Part shown: positions 9,016-18,423 of the stretch, piece by piece
Layout: every line of letters starts with the position of its first letter
How positions within the stretch are numbered: position 1 is the stretch's first letter
Source of the DNA: Dyadobacter frigoris
GTDB lineage: Bacteria > Bacteroidota > Bacteroidia > Cytophagales > Spirosomataceae
Direction of reading: 5' to 3'
Assembly: GCF_005280585.1 (NCBI RefSeq)
Contig: NZ_SZVO01000007.1
Location: forward strand, 124,001 to 188,000
DNA: 64,000 nucleotides
The notes under the pieces: model-generated
Seen by the model: the letters and a program-made list of their open reading frames with translations, nothing else
Told to the model about the DNA's origin: nothing
The model's database searches: none
Program-made: the position numbers and the translations under genes

Positions 9016-9813
9016 TTAGTTATCCATTTGTTTCTTATAAACCTTGAATGCCTGAAGAATAGATTCCGCTACTTCATCCTGGCCTTCTTCCGAATTTAAA
9101 TATTCTTCTTCTTCCGGAGTTGACAAAAATCCCGTTTCAATAAGCACACTGGGCATTGTTGTTCTCCATAATACCAGAAATCCAGCCTGTTTAACTCCAC
9201 GGCTTGAACGGTCAGAAACCGAGCGGAATTTCTTTTCAACATGATCCGCAAAACGCAGACTGCTTGAAATAAATGCGCTTTGGTAGTTTGCAAGCATAAT
9301 TGCGGCCAACGGAGAATCCGGATCGAAACCCTTATATTTTTGCTTGTAATTCGTTTCTTTAAGAATTACCGAGTTCTCACGCTTTGCAACTTCCAGGTTA
9401 CCATTTGTCTTGTGTAACCCCATCACGTACGTCTCAGTTCCTCTAACACTGTGCGAATTGGGCGTAGAGTTGCAATGTATGGATATAAAAAGATCTGCAT
9501 TATTCCTGTTGGCGAAAGCGGAACGTTCTCCGAGTTCAATAAATTCGTCCGTATCGCGGGTGTAAAGTACCCTTACATCCGGAGAATCCTCCTTGATTTT
9601 ATGACCTAACGCCAGTGCAATTCTTAGTGCCACATTTGATTCTCTGGCTTTTTTTCCTCTTGTTCCAATATCATGACCACCATGACCGGCATCAATTACC
9701 ACAACATTTACCTTACTTTGCAAATTATATGAAGCGGGGTTTTTACGAAAAGCAAAGGCCAGACTCAAAGCTAAACAACTCGCTGCAATTACGATTTTAA
9801 GAACTTTTAACAT
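9016..9813 (-). CDS. N-acetylmuramoyl-L-alanine amidase (Amidase_3)
   Basis: The 265-residue exported enzyme has an N-terminal hydrophobic signal and the Amidase_3 zinc fold. Seen motifs are VVIDAGHGGHDIG (zinc His), a Glu in the LGERSAFANR stretch, SIHCNST (zinc His) and the late VLIETGFLSTPEE segment carrying the catalytic Glu. It cleaves the bond between muramic acid and the peptide in peptidoglycan, usually for daughter-cell separation. It is transcribed with the MlaD-like gene downstream and away from lptD. It lacks an AMIN domain, and its length is normal for the phylum. Confidence 0.9.
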   Translation of the reverse strand: MLKVLKIVIAASCLALSLAFAFRKNPASYNLQSKVNVVVIDAGHGGHDIGTRGKKARESNVALRIALALGHKIKEDSPDVRVLYTRDTDEFIELGERSAFANRNNADLFISIHCNSTPNSHSVRGTETYVMGLHKTNGNLEVAKRENSVILKETNYKQKYKGFDPDSPLAAIMLANYQSAFISSSLRFADHVEKKFRSVSDRSSRGVKQAGFLVLWRTTMPSVLIETGFLSTPEEEEYLNSEEGQDEVAESILQAFKVYKKQMDN

Positions 9814-9854
9814 TATTTTTTAGTTACGGCGTTATTCTTTAGGAGTTTCTCTGC

Positions 9855-9862
9855 TAATTTTG
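9855..9862 (+). promoter_or_regulatory. Candidate -7 promoter element for lptD
   Basis: TAATTTTG fits the Bacteroidota TAnnTTTG element exactly. Transcription would begin near 9868, about 20 bases before the proposed TTG start. A convincing -33 TTTG at normal spacing is not seen. Confidence 0.45.
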
Positions 9863-9888
9863 ACATTCGTTATGCAAAAATACTCCTT

Positions 9889-12786
9889 TTGTTAGAACTG
9901 AAAAAAAAGGCGATTATTATATCGCTGGTACTTGTTGCGTTTCTTCTGTTAGGCACAATGGCATGTGTGAAGCAAAGCACAAAGAAATCTGGTAAAGATC
10001 TTCTTACGTCGAAAGCCAAAACCAAAAATTCTGCACCTTCGGCGGCAGACAAATCTGCTTTGGCCAAAACTCCCGATGGGAAAATCATCAAAACGGATAC
10101 TCTTCCTTTAAGAGATTCTACGCTGGCGGACTCAGCCATTATCAAAGCCAACATGGCCATTGCTGATTCGCTCGCTGCCGATTCATTATCCAATCCGGAC
10201 GATCTGCAAAACGTGGTCAAGTATACTGCAGAAGATTCCACCATTATGGATGTGGTATTGAAACAGGTTCACCTTTATGGGAACGCGGAGGTAAATTATG
10301 GTACTATTAATCTAAAAGCAAATTATATACGCCTGAACTGGGTAACGAATGAAGTGCTGGCGCACGGAACTTACGATTCGACTTCCAAGAAAACCATAGG
10401 CGAACCCATTTTCCAGGATGGACCAGAAACGTATAACACCAAGGAGATCCGCTATAATTTCAAGTCCAAAAAAGCAATCATCAGGGGAATTGTGACTCAG
10501 CAAGGAGACGGAAACGTGCGTGGTGACAGGGTAAAAAAGGACACAGAGGGAAATTTCTATATTCAGAAATCCATTTATACAACCTGTAATCTGACGCATC
10601 CTCACTATTATATCAATGCGCCGAAGATCAAAATGGTTAACAAGAAACAGGTTATTTCCGGACCCTTCAACCTGGTCATTGCGGATGTTCCTTTGCCCAT
10701 TGTAATTCCATTCGGTTTTTTCCCTTTTCCAAAAAAGAAAGAAGCCGGGACTTCCGGTATTATTTTCCCGACATACGGACAAGAACCAAACGGCCGGGGA
10801 TTTTATCTGCGCGACGGGGGATATTATTTTGCCATCAGTGAATATATCAACGCATCCGTAACCGGACAGATTTATTCAACCGGAAGCTGGGGTTTAGGCG
10901 TTGCCACAACTTATTCCAAGCGTTACCAATATTCAGGTAATTTCGCTTTGCGTTATAACAAAAACAGATCAAGTGACGAGGTTCAAAATGAATTGGGTCT
11001 TGGCGGCACATCAGATTTTAGTCTGGTCTGGTCACATGCTCCGAAGCCTCGTGGAAACTCGACGTTTTCTGCGAATGTAAACATAACCAGTAATAACTAT
11101 AACTCTCTGCAAGAAACAAATGCGGCAAAATACACAGCAAACGTCGCGAGTTCTTCAGTTCAGTATAACCGGACAATGGGACAGTATTTAAGGGGTGCTG
11201 CCAGTTTACGTGTAAATCAAAACTTTGGACAAAGAGTTGGTACAAGTAGTGTCAAAGTAGGTGGAAAAACAAATATTTCATCTGATTTCAGTTTTGGAGT
11301 AAACCAGATCGCCCCTTTCGCATTAAACGGCGGGCGTTCAAGATGGTATGACAGTTTCCGTTTAGGGATGGATTTCAGCGGAAATTACACATTGACAAAC
11401 TCAATCACTTTAATTGATACTTCTTACACCCGACTAGGTTTCAGGGTTGATAATAAAATTAGAAAAACTACTGATTCGACAGGAGCAACGATACCCCTTC
11501 CATTCAATATTGCAAACTTACCCGAGTTCGCGAAAGATGCTCAGTTTACCGGTACTTACAGCATCCCGATTTCACTTCCAAACTTTAAAATTTTCCGGTT
11601 TATAAATTTAACGCCAAGCATGTCCTTGTCGGGCCAGATTTATACCAAACAATATCAATACACATTTAAGGGAGGTAATACAGTTCATATTGATACGCTG
11701 AACAAAATAGGAAATCAATATTCCTATAACTTCGGAGCCGGAATAAATACCCGTTTTTATGGAACATTCTTTGTCCGGGGAAAACGGCTTGAAGCCATCC
11801 GGCATACTGTTATTCCAACTTTATCCTACACTTATACACCCGATTTTACCGGCGACAATTACGGTTTTTATCAAACTGTACAGATCAATGAATTGGGTGA
11901 AACAAAAAAATTATCCAGATACAGTGGTATCGGTACCGGTGTAAGCAACGGAAAAGCGACAAGTGTGATTTCATTCAGCTTGAATAACTCTTTTGAAATG
12001 AAGCTTAAATCCAAAAGCGATACGGCAGCCGCACAGTTTACAAAAGTTTCGTTGCTGGATAATTTAAGTTTAGGAGGCAGTTACAATTTAATGGCTGATT
12101 CCTTGAAATTATCCAATATCACGGTCAATGCAAATGCGCGTATTGGCAAAAATTTAAACCTTAACTTCAACGCAAACCTGGACCCCTATGCCTATATCGC
12201 AGATCCGGTTTATAAATCTAATTTGACGGGTATCAGAGTAAACCAATATGCAATCAGCAAAGGACAAGGATTAGCCAATTTGCAAAATCTTGGATTTACA
12301 TTGGGAACTAGTTTTTCTCCAAAAAAATCTGATAAAACGAAACCGGCCGCAACCACGACCGGAATACCCGATGCGAACGTCACCGAAGAGCAGCGGGAAT
12401 TTATAAGACGTAATGCAGATATGTATGTTGATTTTAATGTCCCCTGGAATTTGACACTGAATTATAACTTTGGATTAACCAAACCAGGTTTATCGAATGC
12501 CACGTTGATTCAGGCAATTAATGCAACCGGTGATTTAAGTTTGTCAACTAATTTCAAAATAAGTGTAACAACCGGCTTTGACTTTACGGCCTTCAAGCCA
12601 ACTATTACAACCTTAACACTTTATCGCGATCTGCACTGTTGGGATATGAGTTTCAGCTGGACTCCTTTTGCAGGAAGTGCTTCCCGTGTAAGTAATTACA
12701 ACTTTATTTTGAAGGTAAAATCAAGTATCCTTCAGGATTTAAAACTGACCAGAAGACGGTCGTTCCAGGATCGGGCAGCATACTAG
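9889..12786 (+). CDS. lptD: LPS-assembly outer-membrane protein LptD
   Basis: The 965-residue protein has an N-terminal hydrophobic export signal ending near LLLGTMAC, so it may be lipidated although the lipobox is poor. A periplasmic OstA/LptA-like jellyroll (about residues 95-260) is followed by a long beta-barrel with alternating polar and aromatic strands. It would place lipopolysaccharide in the outer leaflet of the outer membrane. No ATG is available in frame; TTG 9889 is the best start and fits the -7 element at 9855. An out-of-frame ATG at 9872 opens a 7-codon frame that ends inside the start region. It is divergent from the amidase gene. Confidence 0.85.
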   Translation: MLELKKKAIIISLVLVAFLLLGTMACVKQSTKKSGKDLLTSKAKTKNSAPSAADKSALAKTPDGKIIKTDTLPLRDSTLADSAIIKANMAIADSLAADSLSNPDDLQNVVKYTAEDSTIMDVVLKQVHLYGNAEVNYGTINLKANYIRLNWVTNEVLAHGTYDSTSKKTIGEPIFQDGPETYNTKEIRYNFKSKKAIIRGIVTQQGDGNVRGDRVKKDTEGNFYIQKSIYTTCNLTHPHYYINAPKIKMVNKKQVISGPFNLVIADVPLPIVIPFGFFPFPKKKEAGTSGIIFPTYGQEPNGRGFYLRDGGYYFAISEYINASVTGQIYSTGSWGLGVATTYSKRYQYSGNFALRYNKNRSSDEVQNELGLGGTSDFSLVWSHAPKPRGNSTFSANVNITSNNYNSLQETNAAKYTANVASSSVQYNRTMGQYLRGAASLRVNQNFGQRVGTSSVKVGGKTNISSDFSFGVNQIAPFALNGGRSRWYDSFRLGMDFSGNYTLTNSITLIDTSYTRLGFRVDNKIRKTTDSTGATIPLPFNIANLPEFAKDAQFTGTYSIPISLPNFKIFRFINLTPSMSLSGQIYTKQYQYTFKGGNTVHIDTLNKIGNQYSYNFGAGINTRFYGTFFVRGKRLEAIRHTVIPTLSYTYTPDFTGDNYGFYQTVQINELGETKKLSRYSGIGTGVSNGKATSVISFSLNNSFEMKLKSKSDTAAAQFTKVSLLDNLSLGGSYNLMADSLKLSNITVNANARIGKNLNLNFNANLDPYAYIADPVYKSNLTGIRVNQYAISKGQGLANLQNLGFTLGTSFSPKKSDKTKPAATTTGIPDANVTEEQREFIRRNADMYVDFNVPWNLTLNYNFGLTKPGLSNATLIQAINATGDLSLSTNFKISVTTGFDFTAFKPTITTLTLYRDLHCWDMSFSWTPFAGSASRVSNYNFILKVKSSILQDLKLTRRRSFQDRAAY

Positions 12787-12876
12787 CTAATAGCTTTTGG
12801 CTTTGGTTGGTGAGCTTGTCGCAGATATTGTTAAAAATTACTTCTTTGATCTTTTTGTACTTCGACTAAAAAAAGA

Positions 12877-12902
12877 AAAGCCGACCTTTGGGGCCGGCTT
12901 TA
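12877..12902. terminator. Bidirectional terminator between lptD and the DUF1573 gene
   Basis: The stem AAAGCCGACC/GGGCCGGCTTT (one G-C/G-T imperfection) around a TTTG loop has A-rich and T-rich flanks, suiting both convergent genes. Confidence 0.75.
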
Positions 12903-12924
12903 ATATAATGTTTTTGAGATAAAA

Positions 12925-13323
12925 TTACTTCGACGAAGCTTTTGCTGCTTCTTTCGCAACAACTTCTCCGTTAAGATATAAAGTAATAGATCCGCCTTCT
13001 GTGTTACTGAAAACAGTTACAGGCTTGTTGAAAGAACCTGCCGCTGCCGCGTTAAATGTTGCTTTGATGATACCTGTTTTTCCTGGCAATACAGGTGCTT
13101 TTGACCATACAGGTGTAGTACATCCGCATGAAACTGTTACGTTTGAAATCACAACAGGATCAGTACCTGTGTTCGTGAAAACAAATTCATTTGTAACCGG
13201 TGTTCCCTGAGGAACTTTACCAAACTTGTGTGTTTCTTCTTTGAATTTCAAAACACCTTTTTGTGCAAAACTAACCGTGGTTAAACCAACCAGTAGAACC
13301 AACGCGGAAAAGAATACTTTCAT
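12925..13323 (-). CDS. Exported DUF1573 domain protein
   Basis: The 132-residue protein has a signal peptide ending VSFAQ, then a single Ig-like DUF1573 domain with the family hallmarks KFGKVPQGTPVTNEFVFTNTG and VSCGCTTPVWSKAPVLPG. Such domains resemble ASH/MSP folds and are common in Bacteroidota secreted proteins; their exact role is unknown. The CGC cysteine pair may bind metal or form a disulfide. It is a single-gene unit, divergent from the E1 dehydrogenase gene. Confidence 0.85.
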   Translation of the reverse strand: MKVFFSALVLLVGLTTVSFAQKGVLKFKEETHKFGKVPQGTPVTNEFVFTNTGTDPVVISNVTVSCGCTTPVWSKAPVLPGKTGIIKATFNAAAAGSFNKPVTVFSNTEGGSITLYLNGEVVAKEAAKASSK

Positions 13324-13441
13324 AGTTGTAGTGGTAATGTTTTTGTGTTAAAATTGATTTAAATAACAAGATTAAAGTTTAAAAACGAAATTTAGTAAAC
13401 ATTAACTTATGTTAACAATGCTTTTAAACTTATTATGATTC

Positions 13442-13475
13442 ATTGTTATGATTATTATTTTCCTGCATAATTTTG
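13442..13475 (+). promoter_or_regulatory. Candidate promoter of the fused E1 dehydrogenase gene
   Basis: TAATTTTG at 13468-13475 matches the Bacteroidota -7 element. An ATTG at 13442-13445, about 22 bases upstream, could serve as a weak -33 element. Confidence 0.45.
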
Positions 13476-13531
13476 GCGTGCATTATAAAAAAATGTAACT
13501 TAACTACGGTTTCAACCCGTAACGTTTGCTT

Positions 13532-15940
13532 ATGCTTCTAAATGACAGTTTGACCGGTTCCAGTGTTTTGAATAAAGAAAATATAACAGACGACTATCGC
13601 CTGGCTTGTGAAAGTCGGCAAGTCAGCTTATTGGGAAGAAAAGATACCATGGGGGGCCGGTCCAAATTCGGGATTTTTGGAGACGGAAAAGAAGTAGCGC
13701 AAATTGCTTTGGCAAGAGCATTCCGGTTAGGTGATTTTCGCTCAGGCTATTACAGAGACCAAACCATTGAAGCTTCGCTGGGTAATTTGACATGGCAGCA
13801 ATTTTTTGCACAAATGTATGCCCACGCAGATCTGGAACACGAACCTCATACAGGCGGACGCTCGATGAACGGACATTTTTCGACACGCTGGCTGGATGAA
13901 AACGGGAAATGGCTGGATCAGACAAAATTATACAATTCCGTATGCGATATTTCTCCTACAGCCGGCCAGATTCCCCGCTCAGTGGGCTTGGCTTATGCTT
14001 CGAAACTTTACCGAGAGAATAAGGAAATTCAATATTTAGATACTTTTTCAAACAAAGGAAACGAAATTGTTTTTGCAACAATCGGTGACGCATCCACTTC
14101 GCAGGGAATGTTTTGGGAAGCGATGAATGCAGCCGGCGTTTTGCAAATTCCTTTACTGATGTCTGTCTGGGATGATGGATACGGAATTTCTGTTCCGATT
14201 GAATATCAAACTACAAAATCAAGTATTTCAAAAGCACTTGGCGGGTTACAGCGTAACGAAGAAGAAGCTGGTCTTGAAATTATATCAGTTAATGGCTGGG
14301 ATTATCCGGCACTTATCGAAACCTATAAAAGAGCCGCTGAACTCTGTCGCACTGAACAGGTACCTGTGCTGGTTCACGTCACTGAGCTCACACAGCCGCA
14401 AGGACATTCCTCGTCCGGATCGCATGAAAGATATAAATCCAAACAACGACTCCAATGGGAAAATGACCGCGACTGTAACCTGAGATTTCGTGGCTGGATT
14501 TTAAATAACGGCTATGCAACCGACGAAGAACTGGAACGCATTGAGGCCGACGCAAAAGAAACGGCCAGAGATGCCCGTAACCGCGCCTGGAAAGCCTACC
14601 GGAAAGATCTTGATAAAGAGCATCTTGAAACCGTAGAATTAATTCAGAAAACGGCAAAAGAAAGTATTTTCTCAGAAGAATTATCGGCCATTGCCACGGA
14701 ACTGAGCAAAACATATTATCCCGTTCGCCGCGACAATGCAGTTAGTATCCGAAAAGCGCTTCGGCTTATTCGTAATGAAAACACACCTTCCCGCGTACTC
14801 ATGCAGGAATGGCTTCAAAATACACTGAAAGAAAACGCTGTCCGCTATAATTCACAGCTATACAGTGAATCCGATGAATCTCCGCTTTTAGTTGAACCGG
14901 TAAATCCGGTATTTTCCGACGAAAGTATTACGGTCGACGGCCGTGAAGTTATTCGCTCTTATTTCAATGCATTATTTGTTCAGGATCCGCGTGTGGTGGC
15001 TATTGGTGAAGATGTGGGTATGATCGGTGATGTAAATCAGGGTTTGGCAGGATTACAGGAAAAATTCGGAGAATTACGGATTACAGATACCGGAATTCGC
15101 GAGACGACAATTATTGGACAAGGAATTGGAATGGCGATGAGAGGATTACGTCCAATCGTGGAAATTCAATATTTTGACTATATTTATTATGCCCTGGCAA
15201 CGCTTACGGATGATCTTGCAAGTCTTCGGTACAGAACTGCGGGTGGACAAAAAGCTCCATTAATTATTCGTACACGTGGGCATCGCCTGGAAGGAATCTG
15301 GCATTCTGGTTCTCCGATGGGTACTATGCTTAGCAGCGTTCGCGGTATGCATATTGTTGTTCCAAGAAATTTCACGCAGGCTGCCGGTTTATATAATACT
15401 TTGATAAAAGGTGATGATCCGGCTCTGGTTGTTGAACCGCTTAACGCGTATCGCCAAAAAGAATTGCTGGCCGATAATATCGGAGAAATTTGTATTCCAC
15501 TTGGCCAGCCGGAAATTCTGAAAGAAGGAAAAGATGTCACCATCGTTACTTATGGCTCCATGTGCCGTATAGTGATGGAGGCAGCAACACAATTACATAA
15601 TCTGGGTATTGAAGTCGAGGTCATTGATGTACAAACACTATTACCATTTGATGTCGATCACCGGATTTTGGAGTCAATCAAGAAAACGAACAGGGTGATT
15701 TTTGCAGATGAAGATGTGCCGGGAAGTGCTTCGGCTTTCATGATGCAGCAAGTTTTGGAAGCACAAAATGCATACCGCTGGCTTGATTCATCGCCTGTTA
15801 CGATTTCAGCGAAACCACATCGTCCTCCTTACGGTTCTGATGGAGATTATTTCACCAAACCCAACATGGATGATGTGATTGAAGTAGCATACAAAATTAT
15901 GCAGGAAACGGATCCAACTCATTTTCCTGCTTTGTATTAA
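13532..15940 (+). CDS. Fused 2-oxoacid dehydrogenase E1 alpha/beta subunit
   Basis: The 802-residue protein joins an E1 alpha half (about 1-400) to an E1 beta half (about 475-802). The alpha half carries the thiamine diphosphate region starting IGDASTSQG near residue 186 and closing with WDDGYGISVP, where most E1 proteins have ENN. The beta half holds AIGEDVGMIGD, ITDTGIRETTIIGQGIGMA and EDVPGSASAF. It decarboxylates a 2-oxoacid, probably branched-chain 2-oxoacids or pyruvate, and passes the acyl group to a lipoyl E2. E2 and E3 genes are not adjacent. ATG 13532 is preferred over the TTG two codons earlier. Confidence 0.85.
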   Translation: MLLNDSLTGSSVLNKENITDDYRLACESRQVSLLGRKDTMGGRSKFGIFGDGKEVAQIALARAFRLGDFRSGYYRDQTIEASLGNLTWQQFFAQMYAHADLEHEPHTGGRSMNGHFSTRWLDENGKWLDQTKLYNSVCDISPTAGQIPRSVGLAYASKLYRENKEIQYLDTFSNKGNEIVFATIGDASTSQGMFWEAMNAAGVLQIPLLMSVWDDGYGISVPIEYQTTKSSISKALGGLQRNEEEAGLEIISVNGWDYPALIETYKRAAELCRTEQVPVLVHVTELTQPQGHSSSGSHERYKSKQRLQWENDRDCNLRFRGWILNNGYATDEELERIEADAKETARDARNRAWKAYRKDLDKEHLETVELIQKTAKESIFSEELSAIATELSKTYYPVRRDNAVSIRKALRLIRNENTPSRVLMQEWLQNTLKENAVRYNSQLYSESDESPLLVEPVNPVFSDESITVDGREVIRSYFNALFVQDPRVVAIGEDVGMIGDVNQGLAGLQEKFGELRITDTGIRETTIIGQGIGMAMRGLRPIVEIQYFDYIYYALATLTDDLASLRYRTAGGQKAPLIIRTRGHRLEGIWHSGSPMGTMLSSVRGMHIVVPRNFTQAAGLYNTLIKGDDPALVVEPLNAYRQKELLADNIGEICIPLGQPEILKEGKDVTIVTYGSMCRIVMEAATQLHNLGIEVEVIDVQTLLPFDVDHRILESIKKTNRVIFADEDVPGSASAFMMQQVLEAQNAYRWLDSSPVTISAKPHRPPYGSDGDYFTKPNMDDVIEVAYKIMQETDPTHFPALY

Positions 15941-15997
15941 CAGATTGATTTAAGTGGCCTGTCTGAAATTTATTAGTTGATTTTAATAAATGAAGAC

Positions 15998-16615
15998 ATG
16001 TACAAAAGTTTTGGTAAAAGATTTTTTGATATCATATCAGCGGCGGCGGGATTAATAATCCTGTCACCGCTTTTTGTTTTTCTGACACTGCTTTTGTGTT
16101 TTTTTAATAAAGGCAAACCTTTCTTTTTTCAATCGCGTCCAGGTTTATTCTGCAAGAGTTTTGCGATTGTAAAATTTAAAACTATGGCTGACATAGCTAA
16201 TGGAAATAAAGAATATTTATCTGATTCTAAAAGAATTACATCAATCGGAAAATTTCTTCGCCGCACATCACTCGACGAGCTTCCTCAGCTTTGGAATGTG
16301 TTGAAAGGAGACATGAGCTTGGTTGGGCCGCGACCGCTATTGATAGAATATTTATGCCGATATGACAAAAATCAACTCCGGCGTCACGAAGTAAAACCCG
16401 GTATTACCGGCTGGGCGCAAATTAACGGACGCAATGAAATAAGTTGGGAAGAAAAATTTGATTATGATTTATATTATGTTGAAAATCTGTCGTTAAACCT
16501 TGATTTAAAGATTTTTTTGATAACATTAAAAAAACTGATTTTCCAGAGGAACCGTACGTTTTATTCTAATAAAGTGGCGGAAAAATTTACCGGATCGTCA
16601 TCTCTCACTAATTAA
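15998..16615 (+). CDS. PglC-like phosphoglycosyl transferase (bacterial sugar transferase)
   Basis: The 205-residue protein is a small, monotopic phosphoglycosyl transferase. It has one N-terminal hydrophobic re-entrant helix (FFDIISAAAGLIILSPLFVF), then RTSLDELPQLWNVLKGDMSL with the catalytic Asp-Glu pair, VGPRPL, and the KPGITGWAQINGRN segment. It would move a sugar phosphate from a UDP-sugar to undecaprenyl phosphate, the first membrane step of glycan assembly. It heads a three-gene set with PglD- and PglE-like genes, which suggests the sugar is a diacetamido sugar. ATG 15998 is chosen over TTG 15977. Confidence 0.85.
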   Translation: MYKSFGKRFFDIISAAAGLIILSPLFVFLTLLLCFFNKGKPFFFQSRPGLFCKSFAIVKFKTMADIANGNKEYLSDSKRITSIGKFLRRTSLDELPQLWNVLKGDMSLVGPRPLLIEYLCRYDKNQLRRHEVKPGITGWAQINGRNEISWEEKFDYDLYYVENLSLNLDLKIFLITLKKLIFQRNRTFYSNKVAEKFTGSSSLTN

Positions 16616-16640
16616 TTCTTCAAACCACACACTTCTCAAA

Positions 16641-17240
16641 ATGCTAATTTACGGTGCTGGCGGACATGCCAAAGTCATTATTTCCTGTATTCTCGCGAAT
16701 CAAATTTCGATTGATTCGATCTTTGACGATAATCCTGACAGAAAAGAAATTTATGGAATGAAAGTAGCTGGATTCTACGATCCGGCTGTTTTTTCTGATC
16801 AAAAATTGATCATTTCAATTGGCGATAATTTGATCAGAAGAAAAATTTCAGGGCAGATAAAACATGCTTTTGGGATAATAATTCATCCTTCCTGTATTGT
16901 TGATAAAAGTGTAAAAATCAGAGAAGGAACTGTTGTTTTACATAATGCAGTTATCCAGGCCGATTCTACCATTGGCCGACATGTGATCATTAACACGTCT
17001 GTTTCCGTCGATCATGACTGCATAATTGGCGACTTCGTTCATCTGGCTCCTGGTGTTATTCTGTCTGGAAATGTTTGTGTTGAAGAAAATACATTAATTG
17101 GCGTGGGAAGTATTATAGCGCCAGGTTTAACGGTTGGAAAAAACTGTTTTGTTACCGCGGGAAGTGTTGTAACGCATAACATTCCGGATGGCGTAATTGT
17201 CCGCGGCAACCCCGCCAGAATAATTTCCCGCCACGCATGA
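16641..17240 (+). CDS. PglD/NeuD-like sugar O/N-acetyltransferase
   Basis: The 199-residue protein has an N-terminal nucleotide-sugar binding domain (LIYGAGGHAKVI) and a C-terminal left-handed beta-helix of hexapeptide repeats. The repeats include the SVDHDCIIGDFVHLAPGVIL region containing the likely catalytic His. Members acetylate UDP-4-amino-sugars (PglD) or sialic acid (NeuD). It lies 25 bp after the transferase gene and overlaps the aminotransferase start by 4 bp. That order fits acetylation of the 4-amino group made by the next gene's product. Confidence 0.85.
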   Translation: MLIYGAGGHAKVIISCILANQISIDSIFDDNPDRKEIYGMKVAGFYDPAVFSDQKLIISIGDNLIRRKISGQIKHAFGIIIHPSCIVDKSVKIREGTVVLHNAVIQADSTIGRHVIINTSVSVDHDCIIGDFVHLAPGVILSGNVCVEENTLIGVGSIIAPGLTVGKNCFVTAGSVVTHNIPDGVIVRGNPARIISRHA

Positions 17241-18370
17241 AAAAGATCTGGCTTTCTCCTCCGCATATGAGCGGGAAGGAATTGAAATATATTCAGGAAG
17301 CATTTGACTCAAACTGGATCGCGCCGTTGGGACCAAATGTTGATGCTTTTGAACAGGAACTTGCCAATTATGTAGGTTTGAATAATGCGGTGGCACTTTC
17401 TTCGGGTACGTCGGCATTACATCTCGCATTAATTATGGCAGGTGTAGGTCCGGGAGATATCGTCATTTGCCCGACTTTTACCTTTGCAGCAAGCGCCAAT
17501 CCTATCGTTTATCTCAAAGCGACGCCTGTTTTTATTGATAGTGAAAACTTGACCTGGAATCTTTGTCCGGATATTTTAGAAAAAACCATCAAACATTATA
17601 TCAAAAAAGGCAAAAAACCAAAAGCTATAATAGGCGTGCACATTTACGGAATGCCAATGCAGTTAAACGAGACATTACTTCTTTGTGAAAAATATGAAAT
17701 CCCGTTTATTGAAGATGCCGCAGAAGCATTGGGATCTTCTTATAACGGCAAAAAGTTAGGCTCGTTTGGGAAAATAAGTATCATTTCTTTCAATGGGAAC
17801 AAAATTATTACCACATCCGGTGGTGGCGCTCTACTTTCAAACGATCCGATTATAATAAAAAAAGCAAAGTTTCTGGCATCACAGGCCAAAGATGACGCAC
17901 CATATTACCAGCATTCAGAAATTGGCTACAATTATCGTCTCAGTAATATTTGTGCAGGAATAGGTAAGGCACAACTTGAAGTAATTGATAATCGTGTAAA
18001 AAGCAGACGAGCTAATTTTGATTTTTACAGGAAAGAGTTGGGAAGTTTATCTGGAATTTCATTTCAGAATGAACCGCCGGATTTTTTTTCCAACCGCTGG
18101 CTGACTTGTATTTTGATTGATCCGAAATTATCAGAAGGAGTAAATCCAGATAAAATTCGTCTGCATTTGGAAGCAAAAAATATTGAATCTCGGCATTTAT
18201 GGAAACCGTTGCATTTGCAACCGGTTTTTAAGGATGTTCCTTATTTTGGTGGAAATGTGGCGGAAGGGCTTTTTGAGAGAGGGCTTTGTTTGCCGTCTGG
18301 ATCAAGTTTAAGCGAAGAAGATCTTTTATTTATTTGTGAGAATATCAAGAGTTTATTTCATAAATCATAA
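17237..18370 (+). CDS. DegT/DnrJ/EryC1-type sugar aminotransferase, PglE-like
   Basis: The 377-residue PLP enzyme has the family marks ALSSGTSALHLALIMAGVGPGD, FTFAASANPIVYL, FIEDAAEALGSSYNGKKLGSFG and the PLP lysine in SFNGNKIITTSGGG. It would aminate a UDP-4-keto sugar at C4, as PglE does in bacillosamine synthesis. The gene overlaps the acetyltransferase gene by 4 bp and closes the operon before the terminator at 18372. The 4,6-dehydratase (PglF-like) needed to supply the substrate is not in this window. Confidence 0.87.
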   Translation: MKKIWLSPPHMSGKELKYIQEAFDSNWIAPLGPNVDAFEQELANYVGLNNAVALSSGTSALHLALIMAGVGPGDIVICPTFTFAASANPIVYLKATPVFIDSENLTWNLCPDILEKTIKHYIKKGKKPKAIIGVHIYGMPMQLNETLLLCEKYEIPFIEDAAEALGSSYNGKKLGSFGKISIISFNGNKIITTSGGGALLSNDPIIIKKAKFLASQAKDDAPYYQHSEIGYNYRLSNICAGIGKAQLEVIDNRVKSRRANFDFYRKELGSLSGISFQNEPPDFFSNRWLTCILIDPKLSEGVNPDKIRLHLEAKNIESRHLWKPLHLQPVFKDVPYFGGNVAEGLFERGLCLPSGSSLSEEDLLFICENIKSLFHKS

Positions 18371-18371
18371 A

Positions 18372-18402
18372 AAAGCCTTCCGACATTGTATCAGAAGGCT
18401 TT
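18372..18402 (+). terminator. Terminator after the sugar operon, probably shared
   Basis: The stem AAAGCCTTC...GAAGGCTTT, with inner near-pairing and a short loop, lies between the aminotransferase stop and the convergent FKBP gene. Confidence 0.75.
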
Positions 18403-18423
18403 CAATTCTTGTTAAAATTTTAT

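Noticed and set aside
9870..10244. 124-residue minus-strand frame over the start of lptD
   Set aside because: It is an antisense shadow of the Ser/Ala/Asp-rich lptD N-terminal region.
13442..13531. Possible riboswitch or attenuator before the fused E1 gene
   Set aside because: The leader is short, with no thiamine-box motif or stable paired structure visible.
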